From assembly GCA_030430845.1 (NCBI GenBank), contig JAUIKE010000043.1, positions 1-50,533 on the forward strand: DNA of 50,533 bases. Direction: 5' to 3'. Origin of the DNA: Bacteroidia bacterium (lineage in GTDB: Bacteria; Bacteroidota; Bacteroidia; Chitinophagales; Saprospiraceae). The translations under genes and the position numbers were made by a program. The stretch's first letter is position 1, and each line of letters starts with the position of its first letter. Under the pieces are notes generated by a model, which did not search any database, was not told where the DNA came from, and saw only the letters and a program-made list of their open reading frames with translations. This document shows, piece after piece, positions 35,786 to 45,257 of the stretch.

Positions 35786-37219
35786 ATGTTAGAAAAAATT
35801 AAGGCTTTGGAAAAGCTTTCCAAAACCCTCGAACCTGAACCAAAACTCCGGGATCACTGGAATGAACAGATCAAACAGTACGCTGACCACTTTCTCGACA
35901 TCCGCAATCCGGGTGAAACCTATAAAGCAGAGCACCCAAATTCTTCTCTCCTCGAATTTGATAATTCTCCCAAACCCATTGAAGAACTAATCCAGTATGT
36001 ACAAAAGAAGGTCGATGATACCGGCATCAACCCCGCCTCTTCCAAACATTTCGGCTATATTCCCGGAGGAGGCCTGTTCACAACGGCCCTGGGCGACTAT
36101 ATGGCCGCGACTACCAATCGCTATGTGGGTATATCTTATGCCAGCCCGGGAGGCGTACGCATCGAAAACCAATTGATCCGCTGGATGTGTCAACTAATGG
36201 GGTACCCCGATACAGCCCTGGGCAACCTGGCTTCCGGCGGTTCTATAGCCAACCTAATTGCCATCGTCACTGCCAGGGATCATGCGGGGATCAAAGCCCG
36301 GGATTTTGAGAGTTCCTGTATTTACCTGACTGAGCATGTACACCATTGCGTCCAAAAAGCCTTGAGAATTGCGGGTATGGCGGATGCCCTCATCCGGTAC
36401 GTTCCGGTGAATGAAGAAATGAAAATGGATACTCAAGCCTTGGACCAGTTGGTCCGGGAGGACCTGACTCATGGGTTAAAACCCTTTTTGCTTGTCGGAT
36501 CTGCCGGCACTACCAATACCGGAGTGATCGATCCGCTGGATGAAATGGCCGATATAGCAGAGCAGCATCAACTGTGGTTCCATGTGGATGCGGCCTATGG
36601 CGGCTTTTTTATGATGGTAGATGATCTGAAGCCTAAATTTAAGGGTATTGAACGCTCCGACTCCATCACCATTGACCCACACAAAGGACTCTTTCTTTCC
36701 TATGGTTTAGGGGCTGTATTGATAAAAAACGTGCAGGCCGTTTTTAAGTCACACCACTATGAAGCTAATTATATGCAGGACGCTATGGACCCCGAGCGGG
36801 AAATTTCTCCTGCGGATGTTTCCCCGGAACTTACCAAACACTTCAGAGGGCTGCGCATGTGGCTGAGCCTGCATCTATATGGATTGGATGCGCTGCAAGC
36901 GGCCATAGAAGAAAAGGTATGGCTGTGTCGCTATTTTTACGAAAAAATCCAGGAAATAGGTTTTGAAACAGGCCCCCCTCCCGAATTGTCGGTTATGATC
37001 TATCGATATGTTCCGGAAGAAGGAGATGCGGATACCTTTAATCAAAAGCTGGTGCAATACGTGCACGAGGATGGGCGGGTGTTCGTATCGAGTACCACCA
37101 TTGACGGCGTATTTTGGATCAGGTTGGCAGTGGGTAGTTTTAGGACTCACCTGGAGCAGGTGGAGCTGTGTTTGGAAATTTTGAAGGAAGGAGTGGCACA
37201 AATAAATGTTGTAGCATAA
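35786..37219 (+). CDS. Group II PLP-dependent decarboxylase
   Basis: About 478 residues from the ATG at 35786 (a TTG at 35768 is upstream in frame). Fold-type I enzyme of the glutamate/aromatic-L-amino-acid decarboxylase group. Landmarks: HFGYIPGGGLFTTALGDYMAA, PGGVRIENQLIRWMCQLMGYP, LASGGSIANLIAIVTARD, DPLDEMADIAEQHQLWFHVDAAYGG (Asp holds the pyridine N), and the Schiff-base lysine in SITIDPHKGLFLSYGLG. The C-terminal small domain ends the protein (FWIRLAVGSFRTH). The substrate amino acid is not clear; candidates are aromatic amino acids, 2,4-diaminobutyrate, or aspartate. It has the GACATGTC palindromes on its upstream side. Confidence 0.9.
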   Translation: MLEKIKALEKLSKTLEPEPKLRDHWNEQIKQYADHFLDIRNPGETYKAEHPNSSLLEFDNSPKPIEELIQYVQKKVDDTGINPASSKHFGYIPGGGLFTTALGDYMAATTNRYVGISYASPGGVRIENQLIRWMCQLMGYPDTALGNLASGGSIANLIAIVTARDHAGIKARDFESSCIYLTEHVHHCVQKALRIAGMADALIRYVPVNEEMKMDTQALDQLVREDLTHGLKPFLLVGSAGTTNTGVIDPLDEMADIAEQHQLWFHVDAAYGGFFMMVDDLKPKFKGIERSDSITIDPHKGLFLSYGLGAVLIKNVQAVFKSHHYEANYMQDAMDPEREISPADVSPELTKHFRGLRMWLSLHLYGLDALQAAIEEKVWLCRYFYEKIQEIGFETGPPPELSVMIYRYVPEEGDADTFNQKLVQYVHEDGRVFVSSTTIDGVFWIRLAVGSFRTHLEQVELCLEILKEGVAQINVVA

Positions 37220-37231
37220 AAATATGATAGA

Positions 37232-37250
37232 GGAGCCGATTTTCGGCTCC
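37232..37250. terminator. Small hairpin between decarboxylase and repeat protein
   Basis: GGAGCCGA (37232-37239) and TCGGCTCC (37243-37250) with a 3-nt loop, 12 bp after the decarboxylase stop and 14 bp before the repeat-protein stop. It is weaker than the other palindromes. Confidence 0.5.
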
Positions 37251-37263
37251 CCTGACTAAATAT

Positions 37264-40200
37264 CTAGTGCGTTACAAGTATCATCTTATTCTGTACCGTA
37301 TCTCCAATAATCAACCTAAAGACATAAGTTCCCTGTGCCTCAGCAGCCATATCCAGACCAAAGCGGTGTTGACCACTTTGCAGATGGCCTTTGTGAAGGG
37401 TGCGAACCAATTGGCCATTCATATCAAATACCGATAAGTTAACCTGTGCTTCCTGCTCCATTGCAAAATCAATCGTTGCTTTGGAAGAAACAGGATTCGG
37501 GAATACACTCAGTTGAGTACTCAGAAGAGTATTCTCCGTTTCTATGTTCAGCTTGTTGTTTAGTGGCGCAGCAGTTTGATTGCGGGCATTGTCGGGCGTA
37601 CTGGCTAGGGTATTCAGGTAAATTGAGCTTCCGTTGTAAGTAAATATAAAACCAGGGGACGTACCGACATGTTGTTGTTTTTCGTCCGAGACCCCATCGT
37701 AAGTCACTTTAACTTTTACGGCTACAGGTAATAATTCTTCGCCGCTATTGGTCAGCGTTGAATAAGATCCATAACCATAGCGGTACTGCCAGCTATCCGC
37801 TGAAAGGAGAACTCCACTTTGATTCTTTAATGCTGCTGTTACATTGACTGTATTAAATTCAAAATGCGGAGCACTGCTCGGATTTTGCTGCTTCTCAACC
37901 GCTGCCCCCTTGTATTCCACTCTCACTTTCACATTCACCGGCAATAATTCTTCACCGGTATTATCCAAACTAGAATAACTACCGTAGCCATAACGATATT
38001 TCCAGCTGTCCGCAGTTAAACCACCGCCACCGGAAGCTTTCAGGGCCGCAGTTACATTCACCGTATTGAAGTCAAAATGGGGGGCACTGCCGGGGTTTTG
38101 CTGCTTCTCAACCGCTGCTCCTTTGTATTCCACCCTCACTTTTACATTCACCGGCAATAATTCTTCACCGGTATGATCCAAGCTAGAGTAACTACCGTAG
38201 CCATAACGATATTTCCAGCTATCCGCTGTTAGGCCGCCACCTTGAGAGTCTTCTAGGCCTGCCGTTACTTTAACCGTATTAAAAGCAAAATGCGGGGCAC
38301 TGCCGGGGTTTTGCTGCTTCTCAACCGCTGCGCCTTTGTATTCCACCCGCACTTTCACATTCACCGGCAATAATTCTTCGCCCGTATTATCTAAACTAGA
38401 GTAACTACCATAGCCATAACGGTATTTCCAGTTATCCGCTGTTAAGCCACTACCCTCTGAGTCTTTAAGATCCGCGGTTACAGCCACCGTATTAAAGATA
38501 AACTTAGCATTGGACTTCACATTCTGTTGCCTTTCTACGGCTCCTCCCTTATAATCCACTCTCACTTTGGTGTTGCCGGGGTCTCCAGGAATGAAATACC
38601 AAATGCCATCGCCGGAATTATCCGTGCCTATCGAAGTATAAGAACCATATCCAAAACGGTACTTAAAGGTGGCATCAGGCAAACCGCTTCCGTTGCTCTT
38701 CTGCAACTGAACGAAAATCAATGCCTCCTCAAATGAGCAACCGGATATGGCAATATTTTCTTCCAGATCCAGCGTGCTACCACTGTAAAACCTAAATTTA
38801 TAGGTACCCGGAAACATGTAATAATCAGATGGTACATTTGTATAACTTGAATATCTGTGATTCCATTTGACGGTACCTGCATAATTCATGTTCACCAGGG
38901 TCGGATTAAACTCAACATCTACAGCCGCCCCTCCTGAATAATCCACTTCCTTGACCTCACTGGTATGGTTAATCGTAGCTTTGAATTTACGGATAGCCGG
39001 GAATAATTCAATGGAGGCTTTGCCGTCCGCTCCGGTCGTTCCGACATTCATATAACTGGAATAACGGTGATTAAACTGGATTTGAACACCGGCAACGGGC
39101 TGATTATCATTGCAATCCTCCACATATGCCGTTGCAAGTTCTGTTTGGAAAACGAGTTCGTCCGTATCTCCTTCTCCTGGTATATTTAGGGTGTTCACCT
39201 GAGTCGTATAGTGTCGTTCTGCTTTGAATTTACGATTGCCAGGGAACAGCTCGATAGAAGTTTTTCCATCTCCGTCCGTATTACCGACATTCATATAGCT
39301 GGAATAGCGATGATTGAACTGAACTTTAATACCTGAAAATGGGCTGCCATCAGATTTCAAAACTTTTAGCACATACTTGGAAAGCTGGAACATAACAACA
39401 CCACTGCTTCCCTCACTATTAACGGTCAAGGTCTTTGTAATCGTGGTATAGTTTTTAATTCCCTTAAACTTCCGGGTACCGGAAAACAGCTCGATTGAGG
39501 CATTTCCATTAGCGTCAGTATTACCAATATTCATATAGCTGGAATAGCGGTGGTTATACTGGACCTGAATGCCAGGTTCGTTATTCCCATCAAAATCTTT
39601 AACATTGACGATGAACTTGGAAGTGCGGAATTTTACATACCCATCGGTCGTTTTTACCTGAGTGGTATAATTCTTCGTTGCCTTAAATTTCCTATTACCT
39701 GCTGGAACTCCGGAATTAATGAATAAGAAACCATCAGATGCGGTTTTCCCTAAATTAGTATAAGAGCTATAGCGATGGTTCCAGGCAACATCGATATCAG
39801 CAAGAGGATCACCCTCACTGTCACAAACCTGCACGATGAAGATATCCTCATTGATCTCATTATCACCGGCACTAATTACATACTGTCTGGTGTAAGAACC
39901 ACCCGGAAAACTGAACCTCATGTTATAGGTACCGGGAAAAACGGGTGTGGGTCCGTTGTAGGAAGTCGTTCCAACATTGTACTGATGAGAAGTGATACTA
40001 CCTCCACCGTAGTTGAAATTCACTATGATTGGTACGAAGGTGTAATCTACGGGACTTCCCGTGGTGATATCAACATTGGTTTGGGCTGAAGTTTTATTAA
40101 TTCTTGCTGTGAACCTGTAAGTTCCAGGGAAAAGTTCCGTTTCCACAATCCCCGAAGCACCCGTTGTACCTACAGTGCCTCCACCACTATTGGTAATATG

Positions 40201-40602
40201 GTAAGTGACATCAACATTGGGGATAGCATTATCCTGGTAATCAGCTACTTTGATCGTTGCTTTCTCTGTTTGGAAGGTATGGATTAATTGTCCTTCATCT
40301 CCGGAAGTGATCGCCTGAGAATGGGCGGAGCTTGACTTTCTATACCGGGCAGTAAAAACATAGCCGGCTCCTTTAAATGTATAGTTCGCTAAATCAACTG
40401 TAATTTCACCACTTGCATCTGTATTAAAAGTGCCTTGCCCGCCGACGTTTGATTTGTGGATCGAAATGGGCACTCCGCTGATTGGGTTGCCGTCGCTGTC
40501 AACGACCTTCAGCGTAACATTGGTTGCAGAAACTGTAGAAATGCTTATCAACAAACTGAGGATAAACAGGGGTAAATGTTGAAGGGATACTTGTGTTTTC
40601 AT
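37264..40602 (-). CDS. Large secreted repeat protein with R-Y-x-x-Y motifs and T9SS sorting domain
   Basis: 1112 residues; signal peptide MKTQVSLQHLPLFILSLLISISTVSA. Not recognised as a named family. The body has two related repeat types. Type A (about five copies) contains NHRYSSYMNVGNTD followed by GxxSIELFPGxRKFK. Type B (about five copies) contains KYRYGYGSYSSLDNTGEELLP and VNVKVRVEYKGAAVEKQQ. Both carry R-Y/F-x-x-Y-x-S-Y. In DNA the type B copies are 213 bp apart (starts near 37775, 37988, 38201, 38414) and almost identical, so they arose by recent duplication. The 'LFPGTYKF' strands resemble Cna-B/carboxypeptidase-regulatory folds. The C-terminus has a type A T9SS sorting domain (SVFPNPVSSKATIDF ... 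GTYVFRLIIGDTVQNKMILV). It is probably a surface fibre or adhesin; ligand unknown. Confidence 0.85.
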   Translation of the reverse strand: MKTQVSLQHLPLFILSLLISISTVSATNVTLKVVDSDGNPISGVPISIHKSNVGGQGTFNTDASGEITVDLANYTFKGAGYVFTARYRKSSSAHSQAITSGDEGQLIHTFQTEKATIKVADYQDNAIPNVDVTYHITNSGGGTVGTTGASGIVETELFPGTYRFTARINKTSAQTNVDITTGSPVDYTFVPIIVNFNYGGGSITSHQYNVGTTSYNGPTPVFPGTYNMRFSFPGGSYTRQYVISAGDNEINEDIFIVQVCDSEGDPLADIDVAWNHRYSSYTNLGKTASDGFLFINSGVPAGNRKFKATKNYTTQVKTTDGYVKFRTSKFIVNVKDFDGNNEPGIQVQYNHRYSSYMNIGNTDANGNASIELFSGTRKFKGIKNYTTITKTLTVNSEGSSGVVMFQLSKYVLKVLKSDGSPFSGIKVQFNHRYSSYMNVGNTDGDGKTSIELFPGNRKFKAERHYTTQVNTLNIPGEGDTDELVFQTELATAYVEDCNDNQPVAGVQIQFNHRYSSYMNVGTTGADGKASIELFPAIRKFKATINHTSEVKEVDYSGGAAVDVEFNPTLVNMNYAGTVKWNHRYSSYTNVPSDYYMFPGTYKFRFYSGSTLDLEENIAISGCSFEEALIFVQLQKSNGSGLPDATFKYRFGYGSYTSIGTDNSGDGIWYFIPGDPGNTKVRVDYKGGAVERQQNVKSNAKFIFNTVAVTADLKDSEGSGLTADNWKYRYGYGSYSSLDNTGEELLPVNVKVRVEYKGAAVEKQQNPGSAPHFAFNTVKVTAGLEDSQGGGLTADSWKYRYGYGSYSSLDHTGEELLPVNVKVRVEYKGAAVEKQQNPGSAPHFDFNTVNVTAALKASGGGGLTADSWKYRYGYGSYSSLDNTGEELLPVNVKVRVEYKGAAVEKQQNPSSAPHFEFNTVNVTAALKNQSGVLLSADSWQYRYGYGSYSTLTNSGEELLPVAVKVKVTYDGVSDEKQQHVGTSPGFIFTYNGSSIYLNTLASTPDNARNQTAAPLNNKLNIETENTLLSTQLSVFPNPVSSKATIDFAMEQEAQVNLSVFDMNGQLVRTLHKGHLQSGQHRFGLDMAAEAQGTYVFRLIIGDTVQNKMILVTH

Positions 40603-41119
40603 GTAATCTTTTTTAATAATAATTAATGGTTTAAGTGTTAGTAAAATGTTTATGGCTTGATGCCTAAAAGGCTAAACATTAACAACCTCATTCACAAGAA
40701 AGGCGCAACTAGGCCCTTAATACGAACAATGCTCAAGTAATATTTTTTTTTTGATTTAAAAACTAAGAGGAAATACAATGAAAAGACTCCTTAAGCAAGC
40801 ACACATGCTACTTAAGAATATAATGCGCAAGAGTGAATACTAACATATAGTACCACCTAAAAAGCAAAGAAAACTAAATAAAAAATGAGGGAAATTTTTT
40901 AGCGACTGGATACTGGATTTAGTTTCTTATTTTAGGCTTTAATTGTCTTTCTTATCCTAAACTTAAATAAACTTTCATGCAAAGTCAAATTAAAGAACAA
41001 AAAAAATCCCTAACAACACAATTAGGTAATAACAATTATTGCACTGTATTAATATTAAAAAACTAAACATGACATTAAAACTACTTAATTATTATAAAAA
41101 CAAACATCTAAACCAGTTT
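40603..41119. other. A/T-rich intergenic region
   Basis: 517 bp, low G+C, between the repeat protein and the broken MFS gene. It contains one 21-codon frame (40778-40843) preceded by an AGAGG-like Shine-Dalgarno (MKRLLKQAHMLLKNIMRKSEY), which is not supported enough to call a gene. No strong hairpin or consensus promoter was found. Confidence 0.5.
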
Positions 41120-42301
41120 TTACTTAACAAATGGGGCATTAAACAGGCCAATTACTGCATAAAGGCCAAATATGGGGCCCGGTAATAACCACCAAAATAA
41201 ATATAATGCATTATTCTGTTGAGCATTCAGTAGCTCAATACTAAATATGGTGATGAAAAAGCCAAGAGAGTTGACAATGGTAAGAGCTGAACCCGTAAAT
41301 TCCTTAGGAGCAGTTAATGCTACCAGTGTAGAAAACTGGGGAGAATCTCCCACCACCGCAAATCCCCACAACAATAAAAAGGCAATTAATAAAGGAAAAA
41401 ACGAAGATTGAAGCAAAAAAGGAGAGAGCAAACAACTCAGTCCGGAGATTAACAGCATAAAAAAGGCCACTTTCCCACTTCCTATTTTCAAGGACATATA
41501 CCCCCCTATAACACAACCCAAGGCTCCCATCGCTATGACTACAAAGGACCACAACGAAACATCAATGGTAGCATTTGTCACGTTTTGATAGGTATTGAAA
41601 ATAAAAGGAACAAAAGCCCAGAAGGCATACAATTCCCACATATGACCGAAATAACCGAACGCAGCTGATCGAAAGTTTTTTACCCGAAAAATTTTCAGGA
41701 TCGCTCTGGGATCGAACTGACTACTTTTTCTTCTAAAAGGACCATCCGGAACGAGCCCAAATATGGCGATGCCTCCTAATACAGATAAGCCTTATACGGT
41801 CATTAATACATACGACCAGGGTAAGTCACCGAGGCCGGCCTTTACCAGATGAGGAAAGGCCGTACCCAACACTAAAGCCCCTACCAAATATCCAAGAGCT
41901 TTACCCAAACCTTTCTCATACCAATCAGCCGATATTTTCATACCCACCGGATAAATTCCTGCCAGACAGACGCCCGTCAGAAACCTCAATACTAAAATAG
42001 TGGTAAAGCCTTCGGCAAAAAAATAGATCGATACATTAAAAAGAGCGCCCAATAAGGCACATATGAAAAATACTTTGGAAGGTGAAAAACGATCGGCAAT
42101 CAAAAAAAAGGCAAATAAGAGTGTCCCTATGATAAATCCCAACTGAACAGAAGAAGTGATCGCCCCCAAAGATTCAGGTGCCAGATCGAATGCCTTTTGC
42201 AATTCCGGCAACACGGCATTGCCCGCAAACCATAACGAGGTGCCCGCAAATTGGGCGAAGATGATAATGGGCAGGATGTACCAGGGGCGAGAAGAGGACA
42301 T
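41120..42301 (-). pseudogene. MFS transporter interrupted by one in-frame stop
   Basis: The two parts (42301-41792 and 41641-41120) read in the same frame; only a TAA at 41794-41792 separates them, followed by 50 sense codons (GLSVLGGIAIFGLVPDGPFR onward). Joined, they give about 393 residues, a normal MFS length with 12 hydrophobic helices, starting PWYILPIIIFAQFAGTSLWFAG and carrying the loop motif FFLIADRFSPSK between helices 2 and 3. No frameshift or deletion is seen, so the break is recent, or it is a sequencing error. Gene order suggests it was co-transcribed with the E1 dehydrogenase upstream. Substrate unknown. Confidence 0.85.
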
Positions 42302-42358
42302 AGCATATTAAAGTTTATATTGTGGGCGTTCGCCCACAATATAAACTTTAATATGCTA
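42301..42358. repeat. 28-bp-arm palindrome spanning E1 stop and MFS start
   Basis: Perfect arms 42301-42328 and 42331-42358 with a 2-nt gap. The right arm contains the E1 stop codon (42348-42350) and its last codons; the left end touches the MFS ATG (42299-42301). There is no U-tract after the stem on the minus strand. Confidence 0.85.
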
Positions 42359-44423
42359 ACAACTTTTCTATTGCTTTCGCCACCTTCTCCTTCGACGGGA
42401 TCATCGCTTTTTCCAAAGTCGAATTTAAAGGAATCGCAGGTAGGTTCTCAGAACCAATGACGCGTACCGGCGCATCCAACTGTTCAAAACAATTTTCCTG
42501 GATACGAGCCGCCAGGCTTTGTGCGAAGGTGTTGTTCGTGGGCTCTTCCGTCACGACTAAAATCTTTCCATGCCTTTTGGCCGCCTCGAAAATGTAGTTT
42601 TCATCCAAGGGATATAAAGTACGCAGATCTACCACTTCTACTTGCCCCTCAAACTCTTTACCCGCATTGTACGCCCAATGAACGCCCATTCCGTAGGCAA
42701 TGACCACGCAGGATTGACCGGACTCCAGCATTTCATCTGTAGCTTCCAAAACCGAACGGGCTTTACCAAACGGTAAAATATAATCTGCTGCCGGCTCTAC
42801 ACTTTTGGCCGTATTAGAATCAATAGCCTTTGACCAGTACAAACCTTTATGCTCTAAAATGACCACAGGATTTGGATCATAATAAGCTGCTTTCATCATG
42901 CCCTTCAAGTCAGCTCCGTCACAAGGATAGGCAATTTTGATGCCTCTGATATTCGTCAGTACAGATTCTACACTGGAAGAGTGATAAGGGCCTCCACTAC
43001 CATAAGCTCCGATCGGGACACGGATGATGCAACTCACCGGCCATTTGCCGTTGGATAAATAACAAGATCGGCTCACCTCTGTGAATAGTTGGTTCAGGCC
43101 CGGCCAGATATAATCTGCAAACTGCACTTCAACAATTGGCTTCAAGCCAACCGCAGACATCCCGACTGTACTACCAATAATAAAGGCTTCCTGAATAGGG
43201 GTATTGAACACCCTTCCGTCGCCAAACTTCTGGGCCAAGGTTGCCGCCTCACGGAATACTCCCCCCAGGCGCCCACCGACATCCTGGCCGTAAAACAGGC
43301 ATTCGGGATGCTGACGCATGATCTCTTCTACTGCATGAAGCGCACAATCCACCATTACTACTTCTTTTCCGTCCTTCGGCCTGCGCTCTCCGGTTTCCAC
43401 CTGAATGGGAGAATCAACAAAATCATGGGCAAACAAATCCTCAGGTTCAGGATCTTTAGCCTCTCGAGCCCGTTCAAAGTCATTTTCGACTTTTTTTCTA
43501 GCTTTGTCCTCTTCTTTTTTTAAGTCCTCCTCTGTAAAACCTTCCTCCAGCAGCAGCTTTTTCAAAAGGGGAAAGGGGTCTCTTGCCTGATGTTCCTCCA
43601 GATCATCTCGATACCATTCCTTGCGGACGCCCGAAGTATGGTGATTCAGCAGAGGTACAGAAGCATGGATCAGGAATGGACGGCGTTCCTTTCTCATTTT
43701 TTTCAATACCTGCTGTATGCTCAGGTAAGATTCCATAAAATCGCTTCCGTCTATGCTAATTGCGTCCAGGCCGTGAAAGCCCTGAGCATATTCAGCTGCA
43801 TTCTGAGCACGTGTTTCTTCAGCATTGGCCGATATATCCCATCCGTTATCCTGTACCAGGTAGAGGATCGGCAATTGTTTCAGCGCCGCCATTTGAAAGG
43901 CTTCAGCTATTTCGCCTTCTGTAACCGAGGCATCGCCCAGGGAACAAACGGCTACAGGAGCCTCATCTTTTCCATAATCAGGATCCATATGATGGTCCTC
44001 TCTGTATTTTAAGCCCATAGCTACGCCGGTTGTAGGAATGGCTTGCATACCGGTTGCCGAGGATTGATGCGGGATCTTGGGTTTGTCGTCATCTCTTAAG
44101 CTTGGATGGCAGTAATAGGTCCGTCCTCCAGAAAAGGGATCTTCTCTTTTCGCCATCAATTGGAGCATCAATTGGTAGGGCTCCATGCCGATGCCCAGTA
44201 GCATGGCATCATCCCGGTAATAAGGGGCCAGATAATCCTGTGACTTTAATTGTAAAGCCAGTGCCAACTGTACTGCTTCGTGCCCGCGAGAGGTAGCATG
44301 AACATATTTGGAAACGAACTTGAAGTTCTTTTCATACAGCTCGGCCATTGATTTGGCGGTAGCCATGAGTTGATAGGCCTGGAGTAATATTTTCTTGTTG
44401 ATACGCGAATTGGTTTTTATCAT
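42348..44423 (-). CDS. Fused alpha-beta E1 component of a 2-oxoacid dehydrogenase
   Basis: 691 residues joining the two E1 subunits that are separate genes in most bacteria. The alpha half (about 1-330) has the thiamine diphosphate motif CSLGDASVTEGEIAEAFQMAALKQLPILYLVQDN. The beta half (about 345-691) begins KEVVMVDCALHAVEEIMRQHPECLFYGQDVGGRLGGVF and ends with the transketolase C-terminal domain. Homology favours the branched-chain (2-oxoisovalerate) type, but pyruvate or acetoin dehydrogenases are close. Neither E2 nor E3 is in this window. It follows the paaZ-hydratase pair on the same strand, but a 21-bp-arm palindrome lies between, so co-transcription is not certain. Confidence 0.88.
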   Translation of the reverse strand: MIKTNSRINKKILLQAYQLMATAKSMAELYEKNFKFVSKYVHATSRGHEAVQLALALQLKSQDYLAPYYRDDAMLLGIGMEPYQLMLQLMAKREDPFSGGRTYYCHPSLRDDDKPKIPHQSSATGMQAIPTTGVAMGLKYREDHHMDPDYGKDEAPVAVCSLGDASVTEGEIAEAFQMAALKQLPILYLVQDNGWDISANAEETRAQNAAEYAQGFHGLDAISIDGSDFMESYLSIQQVLKKMRKERRPFLIHASVPLLNHHTSGVRKEWYRDDLEEHQARDPFPLLKKLLLEEGFTEEDLKKEEDKARKKVENDFERAREAKDPEPEDLFAHDFVDSPIQVETGERRPKDGKEVVMVDCALHAVEEIMRQHPECLFYGQDVGGRLGGVFREAATLAQKFGDGRVFNTPIQEAFIIGSTVGMSAVGLKPIVEVQFADYIWPGLNQLFTEVSRSCYLSNGKWPVSCIIRVPIGAYGSGGPYHSSSVESVLTNIRGIKIAYPCDGADLKGMMKAAYYDPNPVVILEHKGLYWSKAIDSNTAKSVEPAADYILPFGKARSVLEATDEMLESGQSCVVIAYGMGVHWAYNAGKEFEGQVEVVDLRTLYPLDENYIFEAAKRHGKILVVTEEPTNNTFAQSLAARIQENCFEQLDAPVRVIGSENLPAIPLNSTLEKAMIPSKEKVAKAIEKLLAY

Positions 44424-44440
44424 GGTGATACTTGATTATC

Positions 44441-44492
44441 AAGTAGAAGATAGGTTGTTGCGGCCTCGGCTGCAACAACCTATCTTCTACTT
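44441..44492. repeat. Palindrome between hydratase and E1 genes
   Basis: Perfect 21-bp arms (44441-44461 and 44472-44492) with a 10-nt loop; the right arm contains the hydratase stop codon (44487-44489). No U-tract follows on the minus strand. Confidence 0.8.
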
Positions 44493-45257
44493 CTTTTTAA
44501 ATTTTTCGATCGCATTTTTTGTAAAATCGGACAGCACTAACTTGCCACTCATCTCTGCTCTTAATTCAAGCAAATGATCCCAGTTCTCGGTGCCGGTCCA
44601 GAAGGTCTGCTTCAGCAAACGCATGGCTTCCGGGTTGGAGCTGACCAATTTATCGGTTAATTCTGCAATCCCTTTATCCAAGGCTTCGGCTGAGTCAAAT
44701 ACCTCGGTATACAGGCCTTTTTGTTTCGCCCACTCGGCTGTTTGCCAGGAAGTAGCATCAATAGCCAGCTGAGTCATGCCGGAGGTCCCTACTTTTCTCT
44801 CCACGGCCGGCCCCACCACGAAGGGGCCGATGCCAATAGCCAGCTCACTCAATTTCACGGCAGCGAACTTAGTGGCCATGCAATAATCCGTTGCAGAAGC
44901 CAGGCCTACTCCACCTCCCACTGCCTTTCCTTGAACGCGCCCAATGATAAATTTCGGACACTTCCGCATGGCATTGATCACATTGGCAAAGCCCATGAAA
45001 AAGCGCTTACCTTGTTCAAAATCCTCAATAGAGATCAGTTCATCAAAGCTGGCGCCGGCACAAAAAGTGCGGTTACCGCCGCTTTTTAACACCACTACTT
45101 TAATATCGTCATTCCGACCGGCTTCTTCAATAGCGGAAGCGAGCTCTGCCAATAGTTTTCCCGGAAGAGAATTATGAGAGGGATGAAAAAATTCGATAAG
45201 CCCTACCCCATTTTTTATTTCAGTTGTTACATGTCCGAGCAATACTTTTTCTGTCAT
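44487..45257 (-). CDS. Enoyl-CoA hydratase/isomerase family protein
   Basis: 256 residues, crotonase fold. Oxyanion-hole segments are FCAGASFDEL (usual FsaGaDl) and QGKAVGGGVGLASATDYCMAT. The catalytic region reads KLSELAIGIGPFVVGPAVERKVG, where the typical 'PE..LGl.P..G' glutamate is retained as SE; a second expected acidic position was not verified. The gene starts inside the last codons of paaZ (ATGA overlap, 45254-45257), so the two are translationally coupled. In phenylacetate pathways PaaF/PaaG hydratases act next to PaaZ, which fits this neighbour. A full paa cluster (PaaABCDE, PaaK) is not in the window. Confidence 0.88.
   Translation of the reverse strand: MTEKVLLGHVTTEIKNGVGLIEFFHPSHNSLPGKLLAELASAIEEAGRNDDIKVVVLKSGGNRTFCAGASFDELISIEDFEQGKRFFMGFANVINAMRKCPKFIIGRVQGKAVGGGVGLASATDYCMATKFAAVKLSELAIGIGPFVVGPAVERKVGTSGMTQLAIDATSWQTAEWAKQKGLYTEVFDSAEALDKGIAELTDKLVSSNPEAMRLLKQTFWTGTENWDHLLELRAEMSGKLVLSDFTKNAIEKFKKK

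Noticed and set aside
37232..37250. Treating the small hairpin as a member of the long-palindrome class
   Set aside because: Its arms are only 8 bp and fall well below the other sites.
43089..43523. 144-codon plus-strand frame opposite the E1 gene
   Set aside because: It is a shadow of the E1 coding sequence with a Phe-rich end from Lys/Glu codons.
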